DNA of 64,000 nucleotides from Cornus controversa. Its lineage: Eukaryota > Streptophyta > Magnoliopsida > Cornales > Cornaceae. Under the pieces are notes generated by a model that searched no databases, had not been told where the DNA came from, and worked only from the letters and a program-made list of their open reading frames with translations. Below are positions 10,648-20,854 of the stretch, one piece after another (the first letter of the stretch is position 1; each line of letters starts with the position of its first letter). The translations under genes and the position numbers were made by a program. Location of the stretch: NCBI GenBank assembly GCA_026545225.1, contig CM048849.1, positions 29,584,336 to 29,648,335 of the forward strand. The letters are read 5' to 3'.

Positions 10648-10945
10648 ATAGTTAGTTCAATTGACTCTTGATTGTGAAGTTAGTGGTGAAGTCAATAACC
10701 CTAGATTCATCTCATATTTTTTACACTCATTAATTTCTCTTGGTCTCTTTTAATTGCTTTATTAGTTAACTTAAAGTAAAAATCAACAAACTATTTCCTT
10801 CAATTTAATTAGGATTAACTCTACATATCTAACACAGTTAGAACACAATCCATGTGGATCAACACCCCTTCGATAGTCCTATTCTGTAGAGAATTTGTAC
10901 TGTTGTGAAGTGGTATATTTTAATTGATACAATTAGCCACGATGA
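10648..10945 (+). repeat. Element B 5' LTR, 3' part only
   Basis: Matches the last 300 bp of the 3' LTR (about 25957-26254). Shared blocks include CCATAGTTAGTTCAATTGA, GTGAAGTTAGTGGTGAAGTC and AATTGATACA..TTAGCCA. The left part of the LTR (over 1.1 kb) is gone and replaced by the chromovirus LTR fragment, so no target duplication can be checked. Confidence 0.85.
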
Positions 10946-10950
10946 ATTTT

Positions 10951-10969
10951 TGGTGGCATTACCGGGGAC
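10951..10969 (+). promoter_or_regulatory. Primer binding site, degenerate tRNA-Asp type (element B)
   Basis: TGGTGGCATTACCGGGGAC lies a few bases after the LTR end. It corresponds to the tRNA-Asp-type site TGGCGCCGTTGCCGGGGAC with four changes. Confidence 0.75.
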
Positions 10970-11080
10970 TATCTATTTAATTGTTTGGATTTTTAGAGTT
11001 CTAGTTCAATTTTTAGTTTAGATTGTTATTTTATTTTATTTTTTTATTTTTGTTTTCATTTCAGGTACTTTAGTCACCAT

Positions 11081-12748
11081 ATGGTCGATCGACGTTCTTT
11101 ATCTAACCCATTAATACCTTATGATTCTGAGCTTAAACGTACTCTTAGACAACAGAATAGTACTCCTACTGACCCCATTGAGTAAGAGGAAGAGATTATT
11201 GACACAATTGGCGATGAATGAGATAATAATAATAATGTGACTGATGTTGTTGTGGAGAGGGCGCATTTACTCAGAGATTATTATGTCCCTGAGACATATA
11301 ATTCACCAGTGGGGTTTCAACTACCGAATGTCACTGCATAAAACTATGAGATCAAGTCCAGCATCATTTAGATGTTACCATCCTATTTTGGGCGGACTCA
11401 TGAGGATCCATACAAGCACTTGGATGATTTTATAGAAGTGTGCTCAACAATAAAAATTTATAACTTCTTAAAAGATACTTTTCGGATGTGACTATTTCCA
11501 TTCTCTTTGAAGGATAAGGCCAAGTATTGGTTCAGATCTCTACTGGCAAGCTTTATCACTACATGTACTGAAATACAAAATGAGTCCTTGAAGAAATATT
11601 TTTTGATAAGGAAGACCAATAAATTCAAACGAGCTATCACTAATTTCTCTCAATCTAAGGGAGAATAATTTTATGAGACATGGGAGAGATTCAAGGACCT
11701 TTTTAGGAAGTGTCGTCATCACCAAGTTTCAAAGTGGCAGTTAGTGTAGTGTTTCTATAAGGGGCTGACAAATGGTAACAGACAAATGGTAGATGCATCA
11801 TGTGGGGGCACTTTTATGTTAAAAAGTGAAGATTAAGCATGGACTTTCTTTGAGAACCTCACTAATAATTCTGTGCAACATGTGTCTTCAACTCGTTCAA
11901 GCAGACCAACCTTTTCGAGGAAGGCAGATGGTATTTTTGAGATTTGTTCTGCAGATGCTACGTCTACCATTGTGGATGATGTGGCATAGAGAGTGGTGTA
12001 ACTTATGGCAGCTTGTTAAGCTTTTAATCCATCTTCAAATCCTCTTATTTTTGAGCCATGTGCTTTTTGCGTTAGTTCTATGCACCATGTGAACAATTGT
12101 CCTACAGTTGGGCAATTTGTTGATCCTCCACAAGAGCAAGTGTATGCTACATTCTCTAGACTGACAAATAATCCATATACCAACACTTATAATTCGACAT
12201 GGAGGAATCAAGGGGCAACAAATCAACCCACTTTTCATCCTCAAAACTATGTGCCTCCACAACCAGATCAAGCTCAAGTTCCTATGCCACCAAAGAATTT
12301 AGCTTTCAAGAAGAAGATGTTGGGCGCCCTAAAAAAACTAGAGAAATTGGATTCTATTGCTCAAGTAGTTCAAGCTACCTTACAACTGGTTCATTCTCAC
12401 TCTCATTTGATTGCCAAATTGGAATATCAGTTTGGTCAACTTGCCAATGCATTGAGTAGAAGAGAGGAGGGGAAAATTCTAAGCCAAACAACCACCAACC
12501 CAAGAGGGGTTCATGTTCTCGATGATATTTCTTCCTCAAGTAACTCACACCATGAGCAAGTTCAAGCCATCACCACTTTAAGAAGTGGGAAAGTGATTGA
12601 TAACAAGGTTGGGGAGAAGAACCGTGTTGAAAAAAAGGTGACAAAATGTCCTAGAGTTAAAATTTCTTATGAGCCTAAAGTTCCTTTCCCACAACATTTC
12701 AAGAAGCATCTAAGTTGGGAAAGTAAGGGGACAAGTTGCATGACATGA
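11081..12748 (+). pseudogene. gag remnant of element B
   Basis: The start ATG is at 11081; MVDRRSLSNPL...SELKRTLRQ parallels the N-terminus of the C gag. A stop follows at 11183. The capsid region (near 11490-11820) survives only in pieces, with stops and frameshifts. From 12080 a 222-codon stretch is open and holds the C-terminal part of gag: NPYTNTYNSTWRNQ, a Pro/Gln-rich linker, FGQLANALSRREEGK and ITTLRSGKVIDNKV. A CCHC knuckle (expected near 12025-12070) is degraded. It encodes no functional capsid as it stands. Confidence 0.85.
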
Positions 12749-12765
12749 TGGAGGTGTTTCGATAA

Positions 12766-13737
12766 GTGAAGATTAATCTACCACTCCTTGATGCAATTAA
12801 GTATATTCCTCCTTATGCAAAATTTTTAAAGGACTTGTGCACTCAAAAGAGGCAATCCAAGAGTAATTTTTCCAAGAGGGTGATGCCTCCACAACAAGTA
12901 AGGTTTATTATTCAGCATTGCCCTCCTCCTAAGTACAAAGATTTGGTAGCTCTAACTATTTCATGCATTATTAGAGAACATCAAGTGAAGAAAGCTCTTT
13001 TGGATTTGGGTGTAAGTGTGAATTTATTGCCATATTTGGTTTACCTACAGTTGGGTTTAGGAGAATTGAAGCCTACCACAATGGTACTGCAATTTGCAGA
13101 TAGATCAACCAAACAACCTCGTGGGATCATTGAAGATGTCATCATCAAGGTGGATAAATTCTATTTTTCAATGGACTTCATTGTTCTAGATACTGAGCCA
13201 GTACACCATCTGAAGAGGCACATTCCAGTTATCCTTAGCCGTCCTTTTCTAGCTACTACTATTGCTAACATTAATTGTGGAATGACGATTATGGACATAT
13301 CTTTTGGCAATATGAAAGTGAAGTTGAACATTTTTAATGCCACTCAACATCCTCTAGATAAGTTTGATTGTTTCTTCATGGATGACATTAATGAGTGTGA
13401 GGAAGAAGTTGCACTATTTGTTCTATTTCAAGGTGTAGAGAAGTCCATCATGGGGGTGAATGCTATGCTTAATGTAGTGGTTATGAAAGATAAGCTAGAT
13501 TGGAGGATTTCAATTGAGCCACTTCTTCTTCTTTCTAGCACTCTTCCGGTGCCATCATTAGAGCCTCCTCCACAATTAGAATTGCAACATTTTCCTTCAA
13601 AGCTGAGATATGTGTTGTTAGAAGCCAATGAGATCCTTCCAGTTATTTTGAGTTCGGCACAAGGAAATGAGGATCATATAGGGGAGGCGATATTGAATCT
13701 CCTCGAGCAATATGGCATCGGGTTAACCTTGAATTGA
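12766..13737 (+). CDS. Protease region of element B, open but truncated
   Basis: An open frame of 323 codons, in the position that is continuous with gag in C and F. It starts with INLPLLDAIKYIPPYAKFLK, the conserved linker before protease. The aspartic protease active site is ALLDLGVSVNLLPYLVY (DLG where classical proteases have D-S/T-G, as is usual in these elements; here DLGV rather than DLGA). Later motifs are RGIIEDVIIKVDKFYF, FIVLDTEP and RPFLATT. It ends at the segment that normally leads into RT (LEQYGIG), after which non-coding sequence follows. No product activity can be claimed. Confidence 0.75.
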   Translation: MKINLPLLDAIKYIPPYAKFLKDLCTQKRQSKSNFSKRVMPPQQVRFIIQHCPPPKYKDLVALTISCIIREHQVKKALLDLGVSVNLLPYLVYLQLGLGELKPTTMVLQFADRSTKQPRGIIEDVIIKVDKFYFSMDFIVLDTEPVHHLKRHIPVILSRPFLATTIANINCGMTIMDISFGNMKVKLNIFNATQHPLDKFDCFFMDDINECEEEVALFVLFQGVEKSIMGVNAMLNVVVMKDKLDWRISIEPLLLLSSTLPVPSLEPPPQLELQHFPSKLRYVLLEANEILPVILSSAQGNEDHIGEAILNLLEQYGIGLTLN

Positions 13738-13982
13738 AGTCATTTTTTGTCTAGCCTAGATGTTAAACTTGGCTATTGAGAGATATTTTGTTCATTAGTT
13801 AGTTGTTTGATTTTCTTTTATTTATTTCTTGAATTTTTATTTCATGTTTTTATTAACCTTTCTTTTAATATTAATTAGTTGTATTTTAATGTGATTTTTT
13901 TGAGCTTTTGATATCTATTTACTTTGGGGGGATGTCGTGAGGTAGACAAGGGTATTCAAACTCAAAACAGGAGAGAAAGAGA
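13738..13982 (+). other. Post-deletion junction and spacer (element B)
   Basis: Directly after the protease stop the text resembles the region that follows the pol stop in element F (GTCTAGCCTAGATGTTAAAC versus GTCTGGCTGAAGACGTTAAAC). This shows that about 3.5 kb of RT-integrase was removed near 13730. Otherwise non-coding and T-rich. Confidence 0.6.
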
Positions 13983-14155
13983 GGTCTCGATTGACCTTGG
14001 GTGATAGACCCCTCAAAAATAGCCTTCTCGATTGACGTTGGGTGATAGATGCCCAATGAGCAGCAGTAGGGCGATTGATTGCCCCTCTGTAGGGGGATCG
14101 ATCACCCTAAACAAAAAATTAAAAATTTGTACCGAGTTTGGGTGATCGATAGCCC
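13983..14155 (+). promoter_or_regulatory. Palindrome array of A/B family (element B)
   Basis: Several variants of a GGGTGATCGATAGCCC / GGGCGATTGATTGCCC type near-palindrome, near 13986, 14000, 14030, 14072, 14100 and 14141. The array sits where element A has its array upstream of ORF3. In B the ORF3 and TATA region that should follow are deleted. Confidence 0.6.
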
Positions 14156-14433
14156 AATTATAAAAAAAAAATTAATTTATTCCTCCAATTTTTATTAGAT
14201 TAATGTGATCATTTTTTTATATTTTATTTTATTTTTATTATTTATTTTCATTGTTAGTTCCCCATTCATTTCACTTGGTCGTTGGAGTATATTGGTTTGT
14301 TTTGACAGGTTGTTGCATCAAAGTTTGGGGGAGTGCTTGCATGACCTCCATGCAACTGGTTTACTCTATTTTCTTGCCACTATTTCAGGTTCATAGTAAT
14401 ATCGTTCTCACTCTTCTCTATGCTTCTATTTGA
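14156..14433 (+). other. Element B 3' region, first part
   Basis: AT-rich non-coding sequence, homologous to element A 3521-3690 on the opposite strand (CACTTGGTCGTTGG block at about 14272). Short open frames here are not conserved. Confidence 0.6.
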
Positions 14434-14472
14434 TGTACATTAAGGATAATGTACAGTTTATGTTTGGGGGTA
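14434..14472 (+). promoter_or_regulatory. Element B internal hairpin plus G-tract
   Basis: Perfect 9-bp stem, TGTACATTA / TAATGTACA, with an AGGA tetraloop (14434-14455), followed by TTTGGGGGTA. This is the best-formed of the five internal modules and lies about 1.25 kb before the true PPT. Confidence 0.8.
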
Positions 14473-15705
14473 AGGCGATATCTTTTATGTGCTTAATTGA
14501 TGAAGGGTGAAATGGGTGGAAATTTTATGAAATATTTTTTGTTTTTAGGACTTTTTGGTTACATTATTTTCATAGTTTATTTTTTTTTTCTTTTGTTTTG
14601 TTTCTAGTTAGGATGTTTTTACATTAATCAAGGGTTTAATACTTTGTGAAGGTTCTTGACTTGCAATTCTTGAGTATGTTTTAAAATTTTTGAAACTGTG
14701 GTTTGAATTTAGTGGTTTTAATAATGGTTCACATTGACATGCCTTCGGGTGACTGGTTTTAGTTTCCTCACATACATAGACACACTAGCATAATCTTGTG
14801 GGGTATAAACTTTGGCTCTGAGTTGTTGAGTTACATATGCTTGATAGTAATTTGTATCCCTTGAGAATAAATACCGATGATGTGATTTACTTGACTTCAA
14901 AATAAATAAAAAAGAAAAATAATATATTTGTTGAATAACAAACCAATTTGATCCTTTTCATGAAGTAAACGGGCCTCTTGCCTCTATAAACATTGAGTGT
15001 CCATGACAAAAGTGAGGGGTGAGTAGAGATGAAACATTGGTTGTCTTAGTTTGTAGCCTGACTTATTTGAGTTATTAGGTTCTTTGGGGTGTCTTAACAC
15101 CTAGTGCCCTAAAGCCATATGGTTTGGGAGTCACTGACAGAAAGCTTGCTACATGGATCTTTCAGAGAGCTTAATAGTCCAAGACATTACACAACCAATA
15201 AATCAATGAAGAAATGGGAAAAAAGAGAAGAAAAAGTCATGTATTTATATGTTCGAGGAATGAGTTCAATAAGGGGAGCTAGTGAGTTGAAGGGGAATGT
15301 GACTTAGTATATTCAGAGCTGGGTTATACCACATGAGAGGACTGCTAGTTCACATTACACGAGGGAGCAAAAGTTAGTTGCTTTGAGATGTGTTGATGTG
15401 AAATATGCATGGGGATCATGGCTTTGAATTGTGGGATTCAAAATTTTGAAATTATTCTTGAATGCAAGTCTTTTAACTATATATTGTAGTTTTCTTCTTG
15501 ATTAAAGTTTTAACAGGAATTTTGAATATTTGTGGGTGACATTTCTGGAAACCCTCATGAGACTATAACTTGTTCATTAGGGGGAACCGAGGGGTTCAAA
15601 GGCTAGTTGCATAAGCAAAATGCAATTGTTTCTCCCACAAAAGAGGAGTTGGGTAGTTTAATTAGTGTTTAGTTAGTTTCCTTTATTTTAGTTTTGTTTT
15701 GTTCT
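14473..15705 (+). other. Element B 3' untranslated region
   Basis: Non-coding; homologous to element A 2275-3481 in inverse orientation. A 62-codon frame (15119-15307) is not conserved in A and was not accepted as a gene. Confidence 0.65.
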
Positions 15706-15737
15706 ATTGCTAAAAGACTAGCATAAGTTTGGAGGTG
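15706..15737 (+). promoter_or_regulatory. Element B polypurine tract and adjacent hairpin
   Basis: AAGTTTGGAGGTG (15725-15737) abuts the 3' LTR start TGATAAACATTG. The preceding ATTGCTAAAAGACTAGCAT forms a GCTA/TAGC stem with one bulge, a weaker version of the hairpin seen at the PPT of A, C, D and F. Confidence 0.75.
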
Positions 15738-15859
15738 TGATAAACATTGAATGTTACGCATTCTAGCCTCTTAACTTGCGTATTTTATTATCTTAGTGAT
15801 GGATTATTTGTGATTTTACTCTATTTTCGTGTTTTCTGTATTTTCAAGTCCTTAATAGT
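15738..15859 (+). repeat. Element B 3' LTR, first part (interrupted by D)
   Basis: Begins TGATAAACATTGAATG and matches the start of the A LTR. It is interrupted after 15859 by element D; the five bases ATAGT (15855-15859) recur at 24915-24919. Confidence 0.9.
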
Positions 15860-17137
15860 TGTTGTGTGCAGTTGCATTACTCGCAATTATAATTTACCAC
15901 TCACAATAGAATGAATCCTTGAAGGATAGGGTTCTAAGTTGAGGGTGTCGATCCCACAGAGACTACGTAGGAATAGTTCACTAAAGGTTGAGGGTTGATT
16001 CTTGTTTAAATCACAACCGGGTATTGGTTATTTTCTTACTATACTTTAAAGCATAAAAGAAAATTAATATACAAAGTTTGAGAGAAGAGTTAAGGACTAG
16101 GGTTGAGACTTCACCATTAGCCTCGTAGTATGTCACACTTATAATAAATTGGGAGAATTCATTCAAATGTGCACTAAATGACGCGTTGACAAGTCCCACA
16201 TACAACGACGTCGCCTAGAGAATACACACACCTTAATATACTATAATCCATCTATGATAAGTGTGATTTGTCTACCTACCTACTTAACTAATTACCTAAG
16301 TGTAGTTAAATCACCATCTATAAGCATGGACTATGCAAATCTAGTTATGCATGTTATAGTGAGAACTAGTCTTAAGTCATCACTTGTAGTTCTTGTGAAA
16401 TATACAAGTGTTTGAAGATAAATTACAACACATGAACACAAAGAAATTGTAAACTTATATTGATATAAGGCTCAAGGCAAGAGACATATACACAAAATAC
16501 ATAAAAATTCGTGTCGGTAACACTCCATTGACAGAGATGGTCCCATCCTCAAAATGGTCTTCAAGGCCTTACAAAGCCCTATTTGAAGCTTTCCCTCTTT
16601 AGAACTTCACTTTCTTTATCTAGAATTCTATATATACTCTCTATTACAAGAATTGTCATATATATCTTTATTACATATTTTCTAGGTATATATCTGATTT
16701 GAGACTCAAAATATCACTAAATTTTTGTTCAAGGCTTTATCCAAGCAAAATTGGACAAGTAGCAAGTGAAGAAAATATCTGTAAAAAAATATCTTCTGCA
16801 GGATTGGGCGATGCATCGAAGTAGGGACTTTGATGCATCGAAGCTGTGACTTCAATGCATCGATCTCTCCTTCTTCTGTAGATCTTCCAAACTTCAGCTT
16901 TTTGACTCCAGTCTTGACACACCATGTACTATTCCTTGATATGAACTTTCCATGAAGCACGATAGGACATATGAATGCATGTTGAGCTTATAAAGGAGTC
17001 GAATTGCACCGAATTCTGAGTCTGAACCTGAAATCAACAAAAATATAAAAACACATAAAAACTATACAATATGTGCAGCTATGAGATTAAAATACATAAG
17101 TAAAGGCACGAGAATGTCTAACATTCAACGCTTATCA
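15860..17137 (-). repeat. Element D 3' LTR
   Basis: On the plus strand it starts TGTTGTGTGCAG and ends CGCTTATCA. A TATATATA box lies at 16629-16636, and palindromes with GATGCATC cores at 16808-16865 are upstream of that box in the transcribed (minus) sense. It lacks a 75-bp segment present in the other copy (about 24209-24285). Confidence 0.85.
16808..16865 (-). promoter_or_regulatory. GATGCATC palindrome cluster in element D 3' LTR
   Basis: Three copies: GCGATGCATCGAAG, TTGATGCATCGAAG and CAATGCATCGATC. On the minus strand they are about 170-230 bp upstream of the TATATATA box, the position of an upstream promoter element. Confidence 0.6.
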
Positions 17138-17175
17138 CACCCCCAAACTTAGATATTGCTAGTCCCTTAGCAATA
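17138..17175 (-). promoter_or_regulatory. Element D polypurine tract and hairpin
   Basis: On the minus strand AAGTTTGGGGGTG (17150-17138) abuts the LTR. Upstream of it TATTGCTA-AGGGAC-TAGCAATA (17175-17154) forms an 8-bp hairpin identical to that in A and C. Confidence 0.85.
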
Positions 17176-18330
17176 CAAAAAGAAATAAAATAAAGCAACT
17201 ACTCTAATTCCCCTTTCGTGGAAAACACGGTTGTATTTAGCGAATGCAACAAGCCTCTATACACGTCTAGCAGATGAGTGAAATCTCATTGGGTTTAACA
17301 CGCTTGTTAAACTCACAAAAGTATGCAAAAATGATTGTTTGCTTAGTCATCATCTAGAAGAGAGTGATACCCCTATTGGTGTTCAAAATGACAAATGCAA
17401 CAAGTTTTATGGAGCTATATGGACATCAAAATATATAGCCATTTGAAAGTGAAAATTAGGTGACAGTCCCCACATAATGGTTAGTCCGATACACATACAA
17501 GTGCACACCCTAAAATCATCTTTGAAAGGTGAACATACATTTAAATGCGTGGTTTATTATCGTGGATGGAGAATAAATAGAACATCCGTCTTAAATGAAA
17601 CATATTTCTGAAACAGATCACCAAAGCATAATGTTAATTGCACAAATATTTACAAACACTTTAGCACAATTGGTTATGCAATGCCTAAGTCCTTTAACCT
17701 TTCTAGTAAGCGCGTGTAACAGACTTGGGTCAACGACTCCCAAACCGGACGATTTTAGGGCACTGGGTGAAGAAACACCCTCGGACTTAATAACTAAGCT
17801 CACTAGGCTACGAAGTTAAACGAGCCAATTGGTGCTTTATTGCTCAACCTTGCACACATTTTAGACATGAATACTCCATGCTTCATGAGGTATAGAGGCC
17901 CAGTTTAATGAGTGAGAAGGCTTATTGCCAATTTATTTTATTTTGTTTGTTTTCTATTCTTTTTTTTTTTTAGCTTTTCATTTTTCTAAAGCAATTCGTT
18001 CTTCATGTAGTTCAAATAAAAATAAACATTTTCAAAATTCTCCATATGATATATACCCCACAATTGAATGTATGTGTGCGTGTTTTTGCCGTTAAGGACA
18101 AATTAGGAAAAGAACTATACAATATTCAAAGACAAAACAAAAATGTGGACCGTTCTAACCTTACACATAATTTTCAAAAGTTCAAGTATTTTCAAATGTC
18201 AAAACTCCTAATTACAAGCTGCATTTTTCAATGGCGTTATGGGTATTACATCTTCAAATAGAAGGACATCATGGCAAACATGAAATAAAAATGCAATATG
18301 TGCAAAAACAATGTATGCTAGTGTACGATA
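17176..18330 (-). other. Element D 3' untranslated region
   Basis: Non-coding. Blocks match element C 27750-28813, for example the ACAGTCCCCACATA block (near 17464 versus 27931) and the TTAGGGCA..GGGTGAAGAA block (near 17755 versus 28210). Confidence 0.65.
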
Positions 18331-18367
18331 CTACCCCCAAACTTAAATAAAACATTGTCCTCAATGT
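18331..18367 (-). promoter_or_regulatory. Element D internal hairpin plus G-tract
   Basis: On the minus strand ACATTG-AGGA-CAATGT (18367-18352) is followed by AAGTTTGGGGGTAG (18343-18330). It lies about 400 bp after the ORF3 stop and 1.2 kb before the PPT. Confidence 0.75.
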
Positions 18368-18775
18368 CTACACTAAAAAGAGATTGAACGATATTACCAA
18401 CTGGTTGATGGGTTTCAAAAAGTCATAACATCAATTGTGTTAGGGTAGTGGGTACACCGGTACTTAGGTATGCATCGGATACGTGGGACATCAGAACCTG
18501 CACAAGTATAACTACATACCCACATAGCATACATTCACTGGAAAATAAATAAAAAGAAAAGACAGAAATAAAATGTATAGACAACAAAAAACTGATAAAA
18601 TTTTAATAATTCAAACATGTGTGAGTACAAATGCTGGAGTTTATGGAATACAAAAGAATTACTTTATAAAGCAACAAAATAGAGTGCCAACAAGGCACTA
18701 GACAGTTTTATGACTGTAACTACATAAAAACATAACTGATATAAACATAAACATACAGAAATAAGAAAACTAAAA
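18368..18775 (-). other. Element D region between ORF3 stop and hairpin
   Basis: AT-rich, non-coding. Nothing recognised. Confidence 0.5.
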
Positions 18776-20024
18776 CTAATGTTGGGGAGGTGGCGACGGT
18801 GGTGGTGCAGAAGTAGATGTAGAAGGATCCATGCCATGAGCGCCAAGCGCCTGTCTAAGCAATTGCTAGATCTGACGTTAGCCTGCTACAATGGCATCCA
18901 AGTGAGCATCAGTCTGACAATGGTGCTCAAGCGCAAGATGGCTGTCATGCATCAAACTAATTATGCCGTTGTTGAGAGTACCAAGGAAATCATTCGTCTG
19001 CTGGTGATGCTTTGCGAAGTCCACCTGTAACTACTACAGACTGGCACTAAGACACTCTAAACCAGTGGCTAGATAGTTATAATTAGTGAGGCTCATGGTA
19101 GGAATATCAGAGTCTACCTTGGGCATATCAATGTCCTCCTCCTCAGGTGCGTCCTGAAGAGGCTCGCCCTTTTTTTCCTCAGGAGTGACATGGGGAACAA
19201 GAAGCATGTGAGTAAGCATCTTACTCCATCACTAAAAGGTAAAATGAGGGGGTGCCTCAGTTGTAATCTCCTCAGGGAGAAAGTGAAAGTGCGCGTGACA
19301 GAGTAGAGCTGTGACAAGGAATGGGATTGGCAAGCTAACGGTAGCTGTCCTTGGAGTGGGTCGAGCAACAAGTTGCTCCCACACCTAGGACATCTGCCTC
19401 CAAATGACGGCCAGAATAGAGAACCAAAAACCTGAATGAAGGGCATACAAAGCCCTTAATAACTTGCCCCGATGATCTGATCGGTGCCCAAATGGATGTG
19501 CATTTTGTTGAAAAATTGTGTCAAAGAACCACAATTTCCTGGGGCACAAAGATTTAGTGGTGCAGGAGTTGGTGGGAGGATCCGAAAAATGACCCCTACA
19601 CATGCGTCGAATCATAACAGGAACAGAAAGATGGGGAGGAATGTTGGGAAACCAGTGGATCTCCTCTCCTAAGTAAAGGTCTTTGGGTTCCTTATGGAGA
19701 ACACTCAATGCAATCAGCAATATCTCGAATGGTGATGGTAATAGCAACACCATCAACAATGGTGCGCAGTGTATCTGGGATATCAAGGTGGTAGGACATG
19801 TTCATGTAAAATACACGAACTAGCCGAGGGTAATAAATCTCAGCGGCAGGCACAAAAAGACCTAGCAAATGGCGCTCAATCAGGGACGAAAGGGACAAAA
19901 CTGCATATGGATCCTTGATAAACTTATCAATGTCCACCATATGCTTGGGGTGGAAGTCTTGGGTTGCCTATTGACCCTAAGGTATGTCGCGAACCTGAAT
20001 GGGAGGAGCCTTGTCACTAGCCAT
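18776..20024 (-). pseudogene. ORF3 remnant of element D
   Basis: The start ATG is at 20024-20022 (MASDKAPPIQVRDIP, parallel to MARVKNAAGAVRDVP of the C protein) and the stop at 18778-18776 after an APPPSPPPQH tail. Two stops come within the first 20 codons, and further frame changes occur between 19034 and 19786. Recognisable pieces are LSSLIERHLLGLFVPAAEIY, YPRLVRVFYMNMSYHLDIPD, SLCPRKLWFFDTIFQQNAHP and LLRALYALHSGFWFS. It is the same protein family as the A and C ORF3. No activity can be inferred; its presence in an element without RT-integrase is notable. Confidence 0.8.
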
Positions 20025-20504
20025 GGTATTAGTGGTCACAAAAATGCCTAATCCAAGGTGAACCTGGCCACAAAAATTACACCAAAGGTTTCAAAAATAG
20101 TCCCTAAGTTTGGTCATAAAAATCCTACACCAAATAGAAACCTATGTACATATAACCCAATTAAACAAAATCTATTACGTTCCATTCTTTCTTCTCTAAC
20201 TTAATCAAGCAGAAGACCCATGAAAATCTAAGACCCATACTCCTAAATTCCACAAACAACAAGTATGTATAAAGGGAATACAAAACCCTTACCTTGTGGA
20301 GTGCAAGTGGAGCTGGAAAGCGTGAAATCCTCTCCTTGAATGCAAGAAATGGATGATGGATGATCTAGATGATGGGGCTTGTTTGGCGATTGTGGACGAG
20401 CAAGAGAAAGTTAAAAGTCGTGCGAGAGAGAGACAGAGAAATGAGAGGGAGAGAAGAGAGATTCAAATATTAAGTGACTGTATGTGCAATCACGTGCTTT
20501 AATG
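20025..20504 (-). promoter_or_regulatory. ORF3 leader with predicted 5'-UTR intron (element D)
   Basis: In the minus sense, from 20504 down: CTTAATATTTGAATC (weak TATA-like, near 20475-20462), then a long CT-rich leader (CTCTCTTCTCTCCCTCTCA and following). The leader ends at a splice donor CACAAG|GTAAGG (donor G at 20292). A matching acceptor, TTTTTGTGGCCAG, ends at 20064, 40 bp before the ORF3 ATG. This would make an intron of 229 bp. The splice prediction is by eye. Confidence 0.5.
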
Positions 20505-20684
20505 TGATGCATCAAAGTGGCTACTTTGATGCATCGACTCTGTCATTGCATCCAAGTTATCGATGCATCGACCATCTATCAACACAAGGTGTGAAAGTTG
20601 CTAAAATTGCCAAGAAAATGGGACATTTTAAAGATCGATGCATCGAAGCTAATTTCGATGCATCGAGGCTATGATACATCGAAG
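20505..20684 (-). promoter_or_regulatory. CGATGCATCG palindrome array upstream of ORF3 (element D)
   Basis: Palindromes TGATGCATCA, TTGATGCATCGA, TCGATGCATCGA (twice) and TTCGATGCATCGA, plus decayed forms GCATCC and GATACATCGA. They lie immediately upstream, in the transcribed sense, of the TATA-like box and CT-rich leader. The same palindrome is in the LTRs of this element. Confidence 0.6.
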
Positions 20685-20854
20685 CTCTTTTTTACTGTAA
20701 GTTTGCAAAATTACAACAAGTCTGAAAAAATGTAAGTTTTACCCTTAATTCATACCGCTCACCCTTAGACACTTCCAAAAATATTTAGATACATCTCTTT
20801 TTGGCTTCGAAGGGTCACACAGAACATGATAGGACCACAAAAATTATGCCAAGT

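Noticed and set aside
14205..14433. Small hydrophobic frames in the element B 3' region
   Set aside because: The homologous stretch in element A does not keep them open in the same frame.
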